A stretch of DNA of 6,870 nucleotides, taken from Candidatus Gottesmanbacteria bacterium CG_4_10_14_0_8_um_filter_37_24. GTDB lineage: Bacteria; Patescibacteriota; Microgenomatia; 2-02-FULL-39-11. Below are positions 1-5,690 of this stretch, piece by piece (the stretch's first letter is position 1; every line of letters starts with the position of its first letter). Location: positions 1 to 6,870 of the forward strand of contig PFMK01000072.1 in the NCBI GenBank assembly GCA_002785215.1. Direction: 5' to 3'. The translations under genes were made by a program, and so were the position numbers. Below the pieces are notes generated by a model, which did no database searches, was not told where the DNA came from, and saw nothing but the letters and a program-made list of their open reading frames with translations.

Positions 1-416
1 GCTACGTATCCCACCATCGTCACACCCGCATTTCTCAAAACCTGCATGTTGTTTTTGTAATTTGAGTCGGGATTAGAGGTAGAGCATACACCCGGTCCGC
101 TATGGGGATTTACTATGGCTACAACAGGTATATTCTGAATTTTTTGGGTATCAGCTATTTTCTGCCAGTCAGGATTAGGGTTGCCCGCAGGATAGATATA
201 AAGAGGGAGGAGAATTCCCAGTTGAGAAAAGCTGGTTTGTCCTAAGATAGCAGGGTTTGAGTGGTTCACTTTTTTTGTCAATAATTGAGATTTATTGCTT
301 GGAGAGTTGGTATAGATCAGGCTAATAATGTTAATTATTACGATTACCACATAGGCAAAGTAGGTAACGCTAAGATAGTTTATGGAAAATCTGATTTTTC
401 CGGGTTTCATGATCAT
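1..416 (-). CDS. Spherulin-4 / GH135-like secreted or membrane-anchored protein, N-terminal part (runs off left edge)
   Basis: I translated this open frame by hand; it enters from the left edge, and 138 complete codons are visible. A basic N-terminus (K4, K7, R9) is followed by a hydrophobic segment at about residues 12-35, which is either a signal anchor or a signal peptide. After a polar stretch comes the start of a spherulation-specific family 4 domain: GILLPLYIYP (67-76), W84, PVVAIVNPHSGPG (97-109), DSNYKNN (117-123), and LRNAGVTMVGYV (127-138). These are the first beta/alpha units of the (beta/alpha)8 barrel. The family includes the fungal GH135 enzyme Sph3, which cleaves a galactosamine-containing exopolysaccharide. 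The acidic catalytic residues of that family should lie past the window edge, so activity cannot be judged. ATG at 416 or 410 is possible; a GAAG at spacing 4 or 10 does not decide, and an in-frame TGA lies just upstream. The gene is last in the three-gene minus-strand group, 74 bp after its neighbour. Confidence 0.85.
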   Translation of the reverse strand, partial: MIMKPGKIRFSINYLSVTYFAYVVIVIINIISLIYTNSPSNKSQLLTKKVNHSNPAILGQTSFSQLGILLPLYIYPAGNPNPDWQKIADTQKIQNIPVVAIVNPHSGPGVCSTSNPDSNYKNNMQVLRNAGVTMVGYV

Positions 417-438
417 AACACTTCACGGGTATGTGGTA

Positions 439-444
439 ATTATA
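439..444 (-). promoter_or_regulatory. Possible extended -10 promoter for the spherulin-4-like gene
   Basis: The minus strand reads TGTTATAAT, which is a perfect TATAAT preceded by TGn (extended -10). It would start transcription near 432, about 16 nt before the 416 ATG. No TTGACA-like -35 sits at the right distance. The gene may therefore have its own weak promoter besides read-through from upstream genes. Confidence 0.3.
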
Positions 445-490
445 ACAACAGCAGGATTAGTCTATTCATTCAATCTTTCCTTGATTTTTC

Positions 491-2368
491 TTAATACGCG
501 TATCTTCTCCATATTTCAAAATCAACTAAGTCTATGCGGTGTGTCTTGTCTGTATTACTGCAGTCAAAGTCAACCTTACCTTTATCTTCTTCTGACACAA
601 AAGTATTATTGACAATCTTTTTAAAAATATCTTCCCATAGCAGGTAGTCATCGTTGTTTACCGTATTATCACAGTTGGCATTGCCTCTGTTTTTTGTTAT
701 CTTTCCGGAAGAACAGGAAGTACATGAAAGGGGAATACTACCAGTTGGTGTTGGTGTCAGAGTAGTATTAGGGTTAGGAGTAATAGTAGGGTTAGGATAA
801 CTGGTAGGAACAGGTGGGGGTGGTACAGGTGCGTCCGCCTGGCTGAAAACATAATTGAGGTATCCGGGACAGAAACCCACACCATAAGCGGAGACATTTA
901 TCTCAGAATTGACACAGTTTTGGGTATTATCATTGGGGTTGAAGTAATATTCATTGCCCAGTTTGCCGTTAGTGCGCGTTTGAAGACTGTTTGTATCAAA
1001 ATATGAGTTTTGCATGCAAAGAAAACTGCTTTTATCTTCCAAAATTCCTTTCCTGATAGCTTGGGCTATGGCAATCCTTCCTATTTCCTCGCCGTTTAAA
1101 GGAGTATGGTTGCATTCAGGAGGTTTTTGTGTTGCCATTTCATCGCACCATAATTGAGAGTTGGCAGTTTTTTTAAAATAAGTACGACTGGAAGAATAGG
1201 GAGCTACAGGTTCATAACCGTGTTTGGTGGTGGTGCCGAAGATGTTGAAACCCATTGTATTGTTTTTGACATGATTAGGTCCCCATCCGTTCCATTTAAA
1301 CCAGATACGGCTTCCATAAGTATTATTCATCCATTTTTTCAAAATAGTATTTGTTCTACCACTGTGTGACAGTCCAGAACCATCCTGCCAAACCAAGGGC
1401 AAATTTGTACCTCCGGAATTGAAAATTTCGATTTCTTTACTAATCAACTCCTTGAGAGCTTGAATATAATAATCATCAAAAACATAGCATGCTCTTCCAT
1501 TTTCAGTCGGACAGTTTAAACTGTCACACAATATCGGATCATTGCCCGGTATGATATTTCTCGGGTCGCAATTGCTCCGGCTGGCGATATATTGGGGTGT
1601 TTTTCCTTTAATTCTGCCCATGGATTGGATGACAGGGCAATCTGGATTGATAATATCGGGAAGACAATCTTTTTCCCAGAAATCACAATCTGCCACGATG
1701 TAATGTTCGCCGAAATTGCCTCCCGAATGGATGTTGAAAGCCTCGATCGTACCGTTTTGAATGTCATTCTGGAATTCATCCCGGAGTGCTTTTACAGCCT
1801 TAAGATAATACTGTTGGAACTTCGGATCCCAGACTGCGGCGATTTTTTTAGGTAATTTGACATATTCTTTGGAATTTTCCACATACCTTATGGCTTCACT
1901 TTGGTCAATTAAATCAGGATTATTCCAATAGGGTTCTATGGTGCTCCATTCATATTTGAGGAAATCATTTCCGCATAGGGAAAACACTCCGGTTTCCACA
2001 CCGGAATCAATCGCCCATTTAGGCACGTTATGTTCTTTATTATTTTTTGAAGCTACCTGTAGCTCAAGCCATATTTTTTTGCCGGCGTTTTTAGCTTGGA
2101 TTATTTCTTCTTTTTGAAGGGTAAAGTCAAATATACCCGGTTGTTTTTCAACAGCCGCCCATCCGTCACCTTTTGTGAGATTAAAATATATTCCGGCTGA
2201 ATATCCCCATCCAACCCCCGGATTGGAATTGAAAGGAGATGTTAACGAATGGCATTGTCCCAGTCCGGGAGACTGAGAAGCAGAAGCATTCACTTTTTTG
2301 ATGTATGTAGATAAAATACAGACGGAAAATAAAGAAATTATCGAGAATATAAATATTTTAAGTTTCAT
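491..2368 (-). CDS. Secreted TIM-barrel glycoside-hydrolase-like protein with C-terminal dockerin-like module
   Basis: 625 aa. A signal peptide covers about residues 1-30 (basic start, hydrophobic 5-21, likely cleavage after ASA at 28-30). The body resembles clan GH-A (beta/alpha)8 glycosidases. WAAVEKQPGIFDF (70-82) matches the 'W..vE..pG.ydf' start seen in beta-galactosidase-like barrels, followed by GKKIWLELQVA (96-106) and VPKWA (115-119). FNIHSGGNFGEHY (211-223) resembles the strand-4 motif that ends in the acid/base Glu, so E221 is the candidate. The nucleophile is not clear; E385 in HGYEP is one option. The region 228-294 holds seven Cys, which suggests disulfides outside the cell. A Pro/Thr/Asn-rich linker (about 512-547) leads to a dockerin-like module (548-625): CTSC, then an EF-hand-like loop N563/N565/D567/N571/D574, and a second half with D600/D602 and D613/D616. 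The start is backed by AGGG about 5 nt upstream. It sits 71 bp after the lyase gene. I cannot assign an exact family or substrate; hydrolase activity is inferred. Confidence 0.8.
   Translation of the reverse strand: MKLKIFIFSIISLFSVCILSTYIKKVNASASQSPGLGQCHSLTSPFNSNPGVGWGYSAGIYFNLTKGDGWAAVEKQPGIFDFTLQKEEIIQAKNAGKKIWLELQVASKNNKEHNVPKWAIDSGVETGVFSLCGNDFLKYEWSTIEPYWNNPDLIDQSEAIRYVENSKEYVKLPKKIAAVWDPKFQQYYLKAVKALRDEFQNDIQNGTIEAFNIHSGGNFGEHYIVADCDFWEKDCLPDIINPDCPVIQSMGRIKGKTPQYIASRSNCDPRNIIPGNDPILCDSLNCPTENGRACYVFDDYYIQALKELISKEIEIFNSGGTNLPLVWQDGSGLSHSGRTNTILKKWMNNTYGSRIWFKWNGWGPNHVKNNTMGFNIFGTTTKHGYEPVAPYSSSRTYFKKTANSQLWCDEMATQKPPECNHTPLNGEEIGRIAIAQAIRKGILEDKSSFLCMQNSYFDTNSLQTRTNGKLGNEYYFNPNDNTQNCVNSEINVSAYGVGFCPGYLNYVFSQADAPVPPPPVPTSYPNPTITPNPNTTLTPTPTGSIPLSCTSCSSGKITKNRGNANCDNTVNNDDYLLWEDIFKKIVNNTFVSEEDKGKVDFDCSNTDKTHRIDLVDFEIWRRYAY
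494..727 (-). repeat. Dockerin-like coding module, copy 1 (paired with 2443-2676)
   Basis: This stretch codes for the last 78 residues of the glycosidase-like protein. Aligned by eye, about 55 of 78 residues are identical to the C-terminus of the neighbouring lyase, with no gaps. Conserved blocks are CxxC, SGKI, GNANCD, TVNNDDYLLWE, VSEEDK, KVDFDC, HRIDLVD and WRR. The bodies of the two proteins are unrelated, so the module was duplicated or shuffled onto different catalytic domains. Confidence 0.85.
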
Positions 2369-2421
2369 TTTGCCCTTTTTTTCTTACCTGCAAGGGTAAA
2401 TTATTAATCCTATCTTATCTT

Positions 2422-2427
2422 ATTATA
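2422..2427 (-). promoter_or_regulatory. Possible -10 element for the glycosidase-like gene
   Basis: There is a perfect TATAAT on the minus strand in the 71-bp gap between the lyase and glycosidase-like genes. I find no good -35 hexamer at 16-18 bp. It may be an internal operon promoter or chance in AT-rich DNA. Confidence 0.25.
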
Positions 2428-2439
2428 TTCCCCAAAGGA

Positions 2440-4959
2440 TTAAAATGCGTTCCTTCTCCAAGCTTCATAATCAACCAGGTCTATGCGGTGTATACTGTCA
2501 GTATCTTGGCAGTCAAAATCGACTTTGCTTTTATCTTCTTCTGACACAAATATATTATTGACTGTCTTTATATAAGTCTCTTCCCATAACAGGTAGTCAT
2601 CGTTATTTACAGTACTGTCACAGTTGGCATTGCCTTTAGCCTTTTCAATTTTCCCGGATGGACAAGTTTGGCAAACAGGGGGAGTTTGTGTCCGTGTGAT
2701 TGTAGGAGCAGGTTTGTTTGGGTTTTCTTCCGGGGAGGGAGTAGGGGAAGCAGGAGTCATGGTAGAGGTAGGAGAAGGATCATCTGATAAGTCAGCCACT
2801 TTTGAAATGGGACTTGCTGAGGATAAAATACCCTTTCCGCTTATTGTCAGGTTTTTCCCCTTATATATAAGATATTTGCTTATGACATTTCCGGAATTAT
2901 CTAAAATAAGGAGTTTAGCATCAGTGGTAATATTATCATACGTATAAAGGCTTTCTGTCTCGTTATACAAGATCAAATTATTCTTTCCTGAGTTGCTGAT
3001 AGTTAACACCAGGGGATTATTCTCTTTGACTATATTAATTGTGATGTTTTGGTTGTCGCCGGATTTCCCGGGAAAAAGCAGGGTCAGGAATTGGCCCTTT
3101 GTCACTCCGGTCTGGGTCACTTGCAGGGCCCTGTCGTTTCTTTTTTCCTGGGACGGAAGGAGAGTCTGGCTAAAAGTTCCGGGAGTGATAAAGACCATTT
3201 TCATATAAGTATTGTTTTTCCTGAAGTAAAAAGGGCTGGCAGTAGTCCCATTGCCTTGGATGTCGGCAGCATCTTTGGGAATATATGCCTGCCAAGTGTA
3301 GGTTTGGGGAGAATTATTTTTATTGAACTCATCGAGCATGACAAAATACGGTTGAGGGGAAAATTGTTTCAAAAGCGCGATGGTACGGTCTGCCTGGACG
3401 ATCGGTGTGACATTAGCTTCCGTGGCGTTCCCGTAATAATAATTGGGCAGATTTTGACTACTGAAACAGACATGGGGATACCTGCTGTCGCTTGATATAA
3501 AATCTGCTTTTCCATCCGTAAAAAAATCGGTAAATTTTCCCAGAGAAGAAGCAGCACCGGTTACAAAATCACTGGTAGGACAATCGCCATTCCAAGCATC
3601 TTTGTTTATGAGGATGGTATTATGCTGGTTTAGATTACCCCGCTGGGGATCGTCATAGGTCCAGTAGTTTTCCGAAGTAATCAATTTTTCCCCGAAAGCG
3701 GAAAGCAAAAAGTGGTTCGGGTCGTATCTCTGGTGATTCTGCCAGCGCCACCTGTTTACCAGCCACAAAGTGATGTTGTTGGTATCCATCCATCCTGTTC
3801 GAAGAACCGCCATTCCTCCGGGATTTGGGGTGTAACCTTGAGTAAAACCCTGTAAACTTGGGAAAATTTTGGACTCTGCAAAACTGGAAAGATTATCCGG
3901 GTTAGAAGCGGTAACATCCTGAGGATAGTAAAGGACCATGCCCAAGTAGTCCAGCTCTTTGAAATTATAGACATAATCATTTTGGTTTGCTCCCGTTCCC
4001 CTGATCTGGTTCCAGGTCCAGAGGTAACCGGGGATTTTCAGGTCTCCGGTCTTTTTATTATCCTGCAAAATATAAAAATTCTCACCGTTTATCATCGTGC
4101 CTCCGTTATCCCCGTAGTTGGGATATTTTTTATCAGACATCAGGGCGTAAGTCACAAACTCCCACATTTTGGAAATAGTTTTGTTCCTGACCAGATTTTC
4201 ACTGTGAGTTTTTTCGTAAGCAGCGGCAAATAGAATAGCCGGTCCCGATCCGTAATACTGGTAAAAATTCCCTTCGACGTATTCACCTCCGGTGTTGTAG
4301 GAACTATTGAAATAAAAGTTCGTAAGTGCGGATTTAGTGAAGTTTACCCAAGTTTGAGCTTGGCTGTATTCATCTTCCAAAGTCAAACCAATAAGTCCCA
4401 AACAACCGATAGATCCGGTATTAAAATTATGATCGGCTTCATAGGGGGTATTTTTGTATCTTTCGTAAAGTCCGTTACCCCAGTCAATCAGTACTGATCT
4501 GGCATCAGATTTCTGCCTGTCGGATAAATCAGGATAAAGGAAATCATAACCCAAAGCAATGCTGCTGCAGGGTATGGCAACGCCATAATTTTTACCCTGG
4601 GGATCCAGCTGGAAATCGAACCGGTCGGGTTCGGTGGTGTATCTGACAAAAGAAGAGATGGCTGCCTGTTTGGAATTGGCATTACCGCCTATGCGGAAAT
4701 GAAAACTGTTTTCGATAATATCCCTGACCCAGTAATATGGAGGAGTTTGATCGCCCCAGGAGGTATTGGCCATTTTATCGAAAGCAAGCTTCACTGGCCC
4801 GCCCTGGTTTACTCTGTTTTGGATGTTTCCGATTTCACTAGTGGTGAAAAAGAGATAAGGATGTTCCCTGACAGCATAGGCAGGCTTAGCCTTGAGAAAA
4901 AGGTAGGACAGCAGAAAGAAAAAGATCAAAATTATTATTTTTACTCGGCAGATATTCAT
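2440..4959 (-). CDS. Secreted heparinase II/III-like polysaccharide lyase with C-terminal dockerin-like module
   Basis: 839 aa. A clear signal peptide (hydrophobic 8-22) probably ends at AYA (27-29). HPYLFFTTSEIGNIQNRV (33-50) is the usual N-terminal start of heparinase II/III and alginate-lyase-like proteins. An alpha-toroid region follows with DHNFNTG (176-182), GGEYVEGNFYQYYGSGP (224-240, candidate catalytic Tyr at 233/235/236) and NYGDNGG (281-287). The beta-sandwich part (PF07940-like) shows NHQRYDPNHFLLSAFGEKL (408-426) and NQHNTILIN (444-452). H409, D413 and H446 are candidates for the conserved catalytic or metal-site residues. These enzymes cleave uronic-acid polysaccharides by beta-elimination; the substrate here is unknown. 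A Pro/Thr/Ser linker (about 724-760) joins the body to a dockerin-like module (762-839), which makes the protein longer than a bare family member. AAGG lies 4 nt before the ATG and a stronger GGAGG lies 16 nt before it, inside a hairpin. It is first of the minus-strand group. Confidence 0.87.
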   Translation of the reverse strand: MNICRVKIIILIFFFLLSYLFLKAKPAYAVREHPYLFFTTSEIGNIQNRVNQGGPVKLAFDKMANTSWGDQTPPYYWVRDIIENSFHFRIGGNANSKQAAISSFVRYTTEPDRFDFQLDPQGKNYGVAIPCSSIALGYDFLYPDLSDRQKSDARSVLIDWGNGLYERYKNTPYEADHNFNTGSIGCLGLIGLTLEDEYSQAQTWVNFTKSALTNFYFNSSYNTGGEYVEGNFYQYYGSGPAILFAAAYEKTHSENLVRNKTISKMWEFVTYALMSDKKYPNYGDNGGTMINGENFYILQDNKKTGDLKIPGYLWTWNQIRGTGANQNDYVYNFKELDYLGMVLYYPQDVTASNPDNLSSFAESKIFPSLQGFTQGYTPNPGGMAVLRTGWMDTNNITLWLVNRWRWQNHQRYDPNHFLLSAFGEKLITSENYWTYDDPQRGNLNQHNTILINKDAWNGDCPTSDFVTGAASSLGKFTDFFTDGKADFISSDSRYPHVCFSSQNLPNYYYGNATEANVTPIVQADRTIALLKQFSPQPYFVMLDEFNKNNSPQTYTWQAYIPKDAADIQGNGTTASPFYFRKNNTYMKMVFITPGTFSQTLLPSQEKRNDRALQVTQTGVTKGQFLTLLFPGKSGDNQNITINIVKENNPLVLTISNSGKNNLILYNETESLYTYDNITTDAKLLILDNSGNVISKYLIYKGKNLTISGKGILSSASPISKVADLSDDPSPTSTMTPASPTPSPEENPNKPAPTITRTQTPPVCQTCPSGKIEKAKGNANCDSTVNNDDYLLWEETYIKTVNNIFVSEEDKSKVDFDCQDTDSIHRIDLVDYEAWRRNAF
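2443..2676 (-). repeat. Dockerin-like coding module, copy 2 (paired with 494-727)
   Basis: This codes for residues 762-839 of the lyase: CQTC at 763-766, then GNANCD, TVNNDDYLLWE, VSEEDKSKVDFDC and HRIDLVDYEAWRR. The first half fits the dockerin/EF-hand loop pattern (N/D at 1, N at 3, D at 5, hydrophobic at 8, D at 12). The second half has about five extra residues between DFDC and IDLVD, so it is an altered second loop. Cys residues in GNANC and DFDC are kept in both copies and may form a disulfide. Confidence 0.85.
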
Positions 4960-4973
4960 AATACCTTACTTGA

Positions 4974-4999
4974 AACCTCCGAGCGTAAGCTCGTGGGTT
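4974..4999. repeat. Interspersed hairpin repeat, copy A (partner of 6811-6832)
   Basis: The plus strand has arms AACCTCCGAGC and GCTCGTGGGTT around a GTAA loop. It pairs as CGAGC/GCTCG plus AACC/GGTT, separated by a two-position internal loop. Read on the minus strand the loop is TTAC. The same layout recurs at 6811-6832, where the C-G pair next to the loop is replaced by T-A, so pairing is kept. The form recalls REP elements and the subterminal hairpins of IS200/IS605 transposons. It lies in the leader of the lyase gene and includes its GGAGG. Confidence 0.6.
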
Positions 5000-5082
5000 A
5001 GTTTTATATCTTATGTTGATTCTAGTTTAATATGTTTTTGGCTAATTTGTATAGATTGTTATTAATATCGGTATTAATAATA

Positions 5083-5213
5083 ACAGTAGTTACGCAGTGT
5101 GTCATTGCGAGGAGCGCAGCGACGCGGCAATCTCATATATATTTAGAATCGGGATTGCTTCGCTTTCGGCTCGCAATGACAAGCTAACTGGAAATAGATT
5201 GCGTAAGTCCTGT
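5083..5213. mobile_element. MITE-like non-coding element with 14-bp terminal inverted repeats
   Basis: The left end ACAGTAGTTACGCA (5083-5096) matches the reverse complement of the right end (5200-5213, ACAGGACTTACGCA) at 12 of 14 positions. AATA flanks both sides directly (5079-5082 and 5214-5217), consistent with a 4-bp target duplication, although AATA is weak evidence in AT-rich DNA. The 131-bp interior holds a second palindrome (5101-5180) and no coding sequence, as expected of a non-autonomous miniature element. No transposase is in the window. Confidence 0.55.
5101..5180. repeat. GTCATTGCGAG palindromic repeat
   Basis: The outer 11 bp GTCATTGCGAG (5101-5111) and CTCGCAATGAC (5170-5180) are perfect inverse copies. 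Inside them the arms continue imperfectly (GGAGCGCAGCGACG...GGCAATC against GATTGCTTCGCTTTCGG) to an AT-rich loop at about 5135-5152. This matches, from memory, a widespread bacterial dispersed palindrome of the type GTCATTGCGAG...GCAATCTC...GATTGC...CTCGCAATGAC. It is often mistaken for a small protein-coding gene. Confidence 0.8.
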
Positions 5214-5246
5214 AATATAAGGGGAGAGCCGTCAATTATTATAGGG

Positions 5247-5265
5247 CGTGGATAATTTATCCACA
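5247..5265. promoter_or_regulatory. Head-to-head pair of DnaA-box-like 9-mers
   Basis: TTATCCACA at 5257-5265 is a perfect consensus DnaA box. The opposite-strand copy at 5247-5255 (CGTGGATAA) differs from TGTGGATAA at one position. Together they form a near-perfect palindrome around T5256. They lie just upstream of the promoter of the 5369 gene. They could bind DnaA (regulation, titration or origin) or be an operator for another protein. I see no further clear boxes nearby. Confidence 0.45.
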
Positions 5266-5311
5266 TACTAACCTGTAGTAAAGTTTTCACGATTTATATA
5301 GGATACTTATT

Positions 5312-5340
5312 TTGGGTAAATTGGAAAAAAGGAGTATAAT
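5312..5340 (+). promoter_or_regulatory. Sigma-70-type promoter for the small acidic protein
   Basis: TTGGGT (5312-5317, three of six to TTGACA) and a perfect TATAAT (5335-5340) are separated by 17 bp. The predicted start is near 5347, leaving a leader of about 22 nt that contains AGGGAGA (5356-5362) ahead of the ATG at 5369. Confidence 0.6.
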
Positions 5341-5368
5341 AGTATGGTAATAAATAGGGAGAATTCAT

Positions 5369-5662
5369 ATGGATATTCACCGTAGCGTTGAACAGTATGG
5401 AGCAGCCGGAAAAGAGCAATTGAACGATTTTGGCGATTCCGATTTCACCATGGGTGATTTATTGGAAATTCATCATAACTATTTAGCTACAGGTACTCCA
5501 GCCACGTGGGATGGTGATGATCAAATGTTTCTTGCTCCTGATTCATCAGATGATCTTCCAGAAACAAGAATTGATCCAAGAAATGCAGTTGTTGAAATTT
5601 ACGGTGCTCCTGTCAGAAGATACCCGCCTCAATTAAGGGTATTCCGCGGGGGAAGAGTTTGA
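5369..5662 (+). CDS. Small acidic protein of unknown function (97 aa)
   Basis: I do not recognise this family. The case for a real gene is strong: promoter, ribosome binding site and ATG are all well spaced (GGAG 7 nt before the ATG). Met28 is a less likely start. The protein has 12 Asp and 5 Glu against 8 Arg and 1 Lys, no Cys, no signal peptide and no membrane segment, so it should be cytosolic and acidic. The N-terminal half (about 1-42) may be helical (DLLEIHHNYL at 30-39). The middle (47-70) is Asp/Pro-rich and probably flexible. The C-terminus is basic and Pro/Gly-rich (RRYPPQLRVFRGGRV, 83-97), so charge is strongly split along the chain. It is the only plus-strand gene and converges on corA with a 28-bp gap, so neighbours give no functional link. 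DnaA-box-like sites lie about 100 bp upstream. Confidence 0.75.
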   Translation: MDIHRSVEQYGAAGKEQLNDFGDSDFTMGDLLEIHHNYLATGTPATWDGDDQMFLAPDSSDDLPETRIDPRNAVVEIYGAPVRRYPPQLRVFRGGRV

Positions 5663-5690
5663 CTTGTCACCAAAGAGGGGCACACCTCCA

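Larger units (their letters stand above)
4960..5368. other. Intergenic region between divergent genes, with several repeats and signals
   Basis: There is no supportable gene in these 409 bases; short frames through them are broken or follow palindrome sequence. From left to right it holds the 5' leader of the lyase gene with a hairpin (4974-4999), an AT-rich stretch (5000-5082) where the lyase promoter should lie but where I see no convincing -35/-10 pair, a MITE-like element (5083-5213), paired DnaA-box-like sites (5247-5265), and the promoter and ribosome binding site of the small plus-strand gene (5312-5362). Confidence 0.75.

Noticed and set aside
285..612. Plus-strand open frames of 69 and 76 codons
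   Set aside because: They lie opposite the spherulin-4-like gene and the dockerin-module end of the glycosidase-like gene, whose protein signatures are clear on the minus strand.
769..797. Two copies of TAGGGTTAGGA, resembling telomere repeats
   Set aside because: They are 18 nt apart in frame and encode the Asn-Pro-Thr-rich linker of the glycosidase-like protein on the minus strand; a low-complexity coding repeat explains them.
2300..2368. Cys17 in the glycosidase-like signal peptide as a lipoprotein attachment site
   Set aside because: The residue before it is Val and the preceding FSV does not fit a lipobox; an ordinary signal peptide ending near ASA (28-30) fits better.
2382..2401. TTACC/GGTAA inverted repeat between the lyase and glycosidase-like genes, as a terminator
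   Set aside because: On the minus strand it is followed by an A-run rather than a T-run, and the 5-bp stem is weak, so it does not separate the two genes into different transcripts.
5102..5290. Minus-strand 62-codon open frame
   Set aside because: It reads through the GTCATTGCGAG palindrome and the DnaA-box palindrome. It has no family match and is a well-known type of false gene call.
5361..5371. GAATTC overlapping CATATG at a start codon, like a cloning vector junction
   Set aside because: The surrounding promoter, spacer and AT-rich context look native, and no vector sequence is present. This is most likely a chance pair of restriction sites.
5675..5688. Hairpin GAGG-GGCACA-CCTC between the convergent genes, as a terminator
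   Set aside because: The stem is only 4 bp and is followed by just three Ts on the minus strand, and on the plus strand the T-run lies 12 nt away. It is too weak to call.
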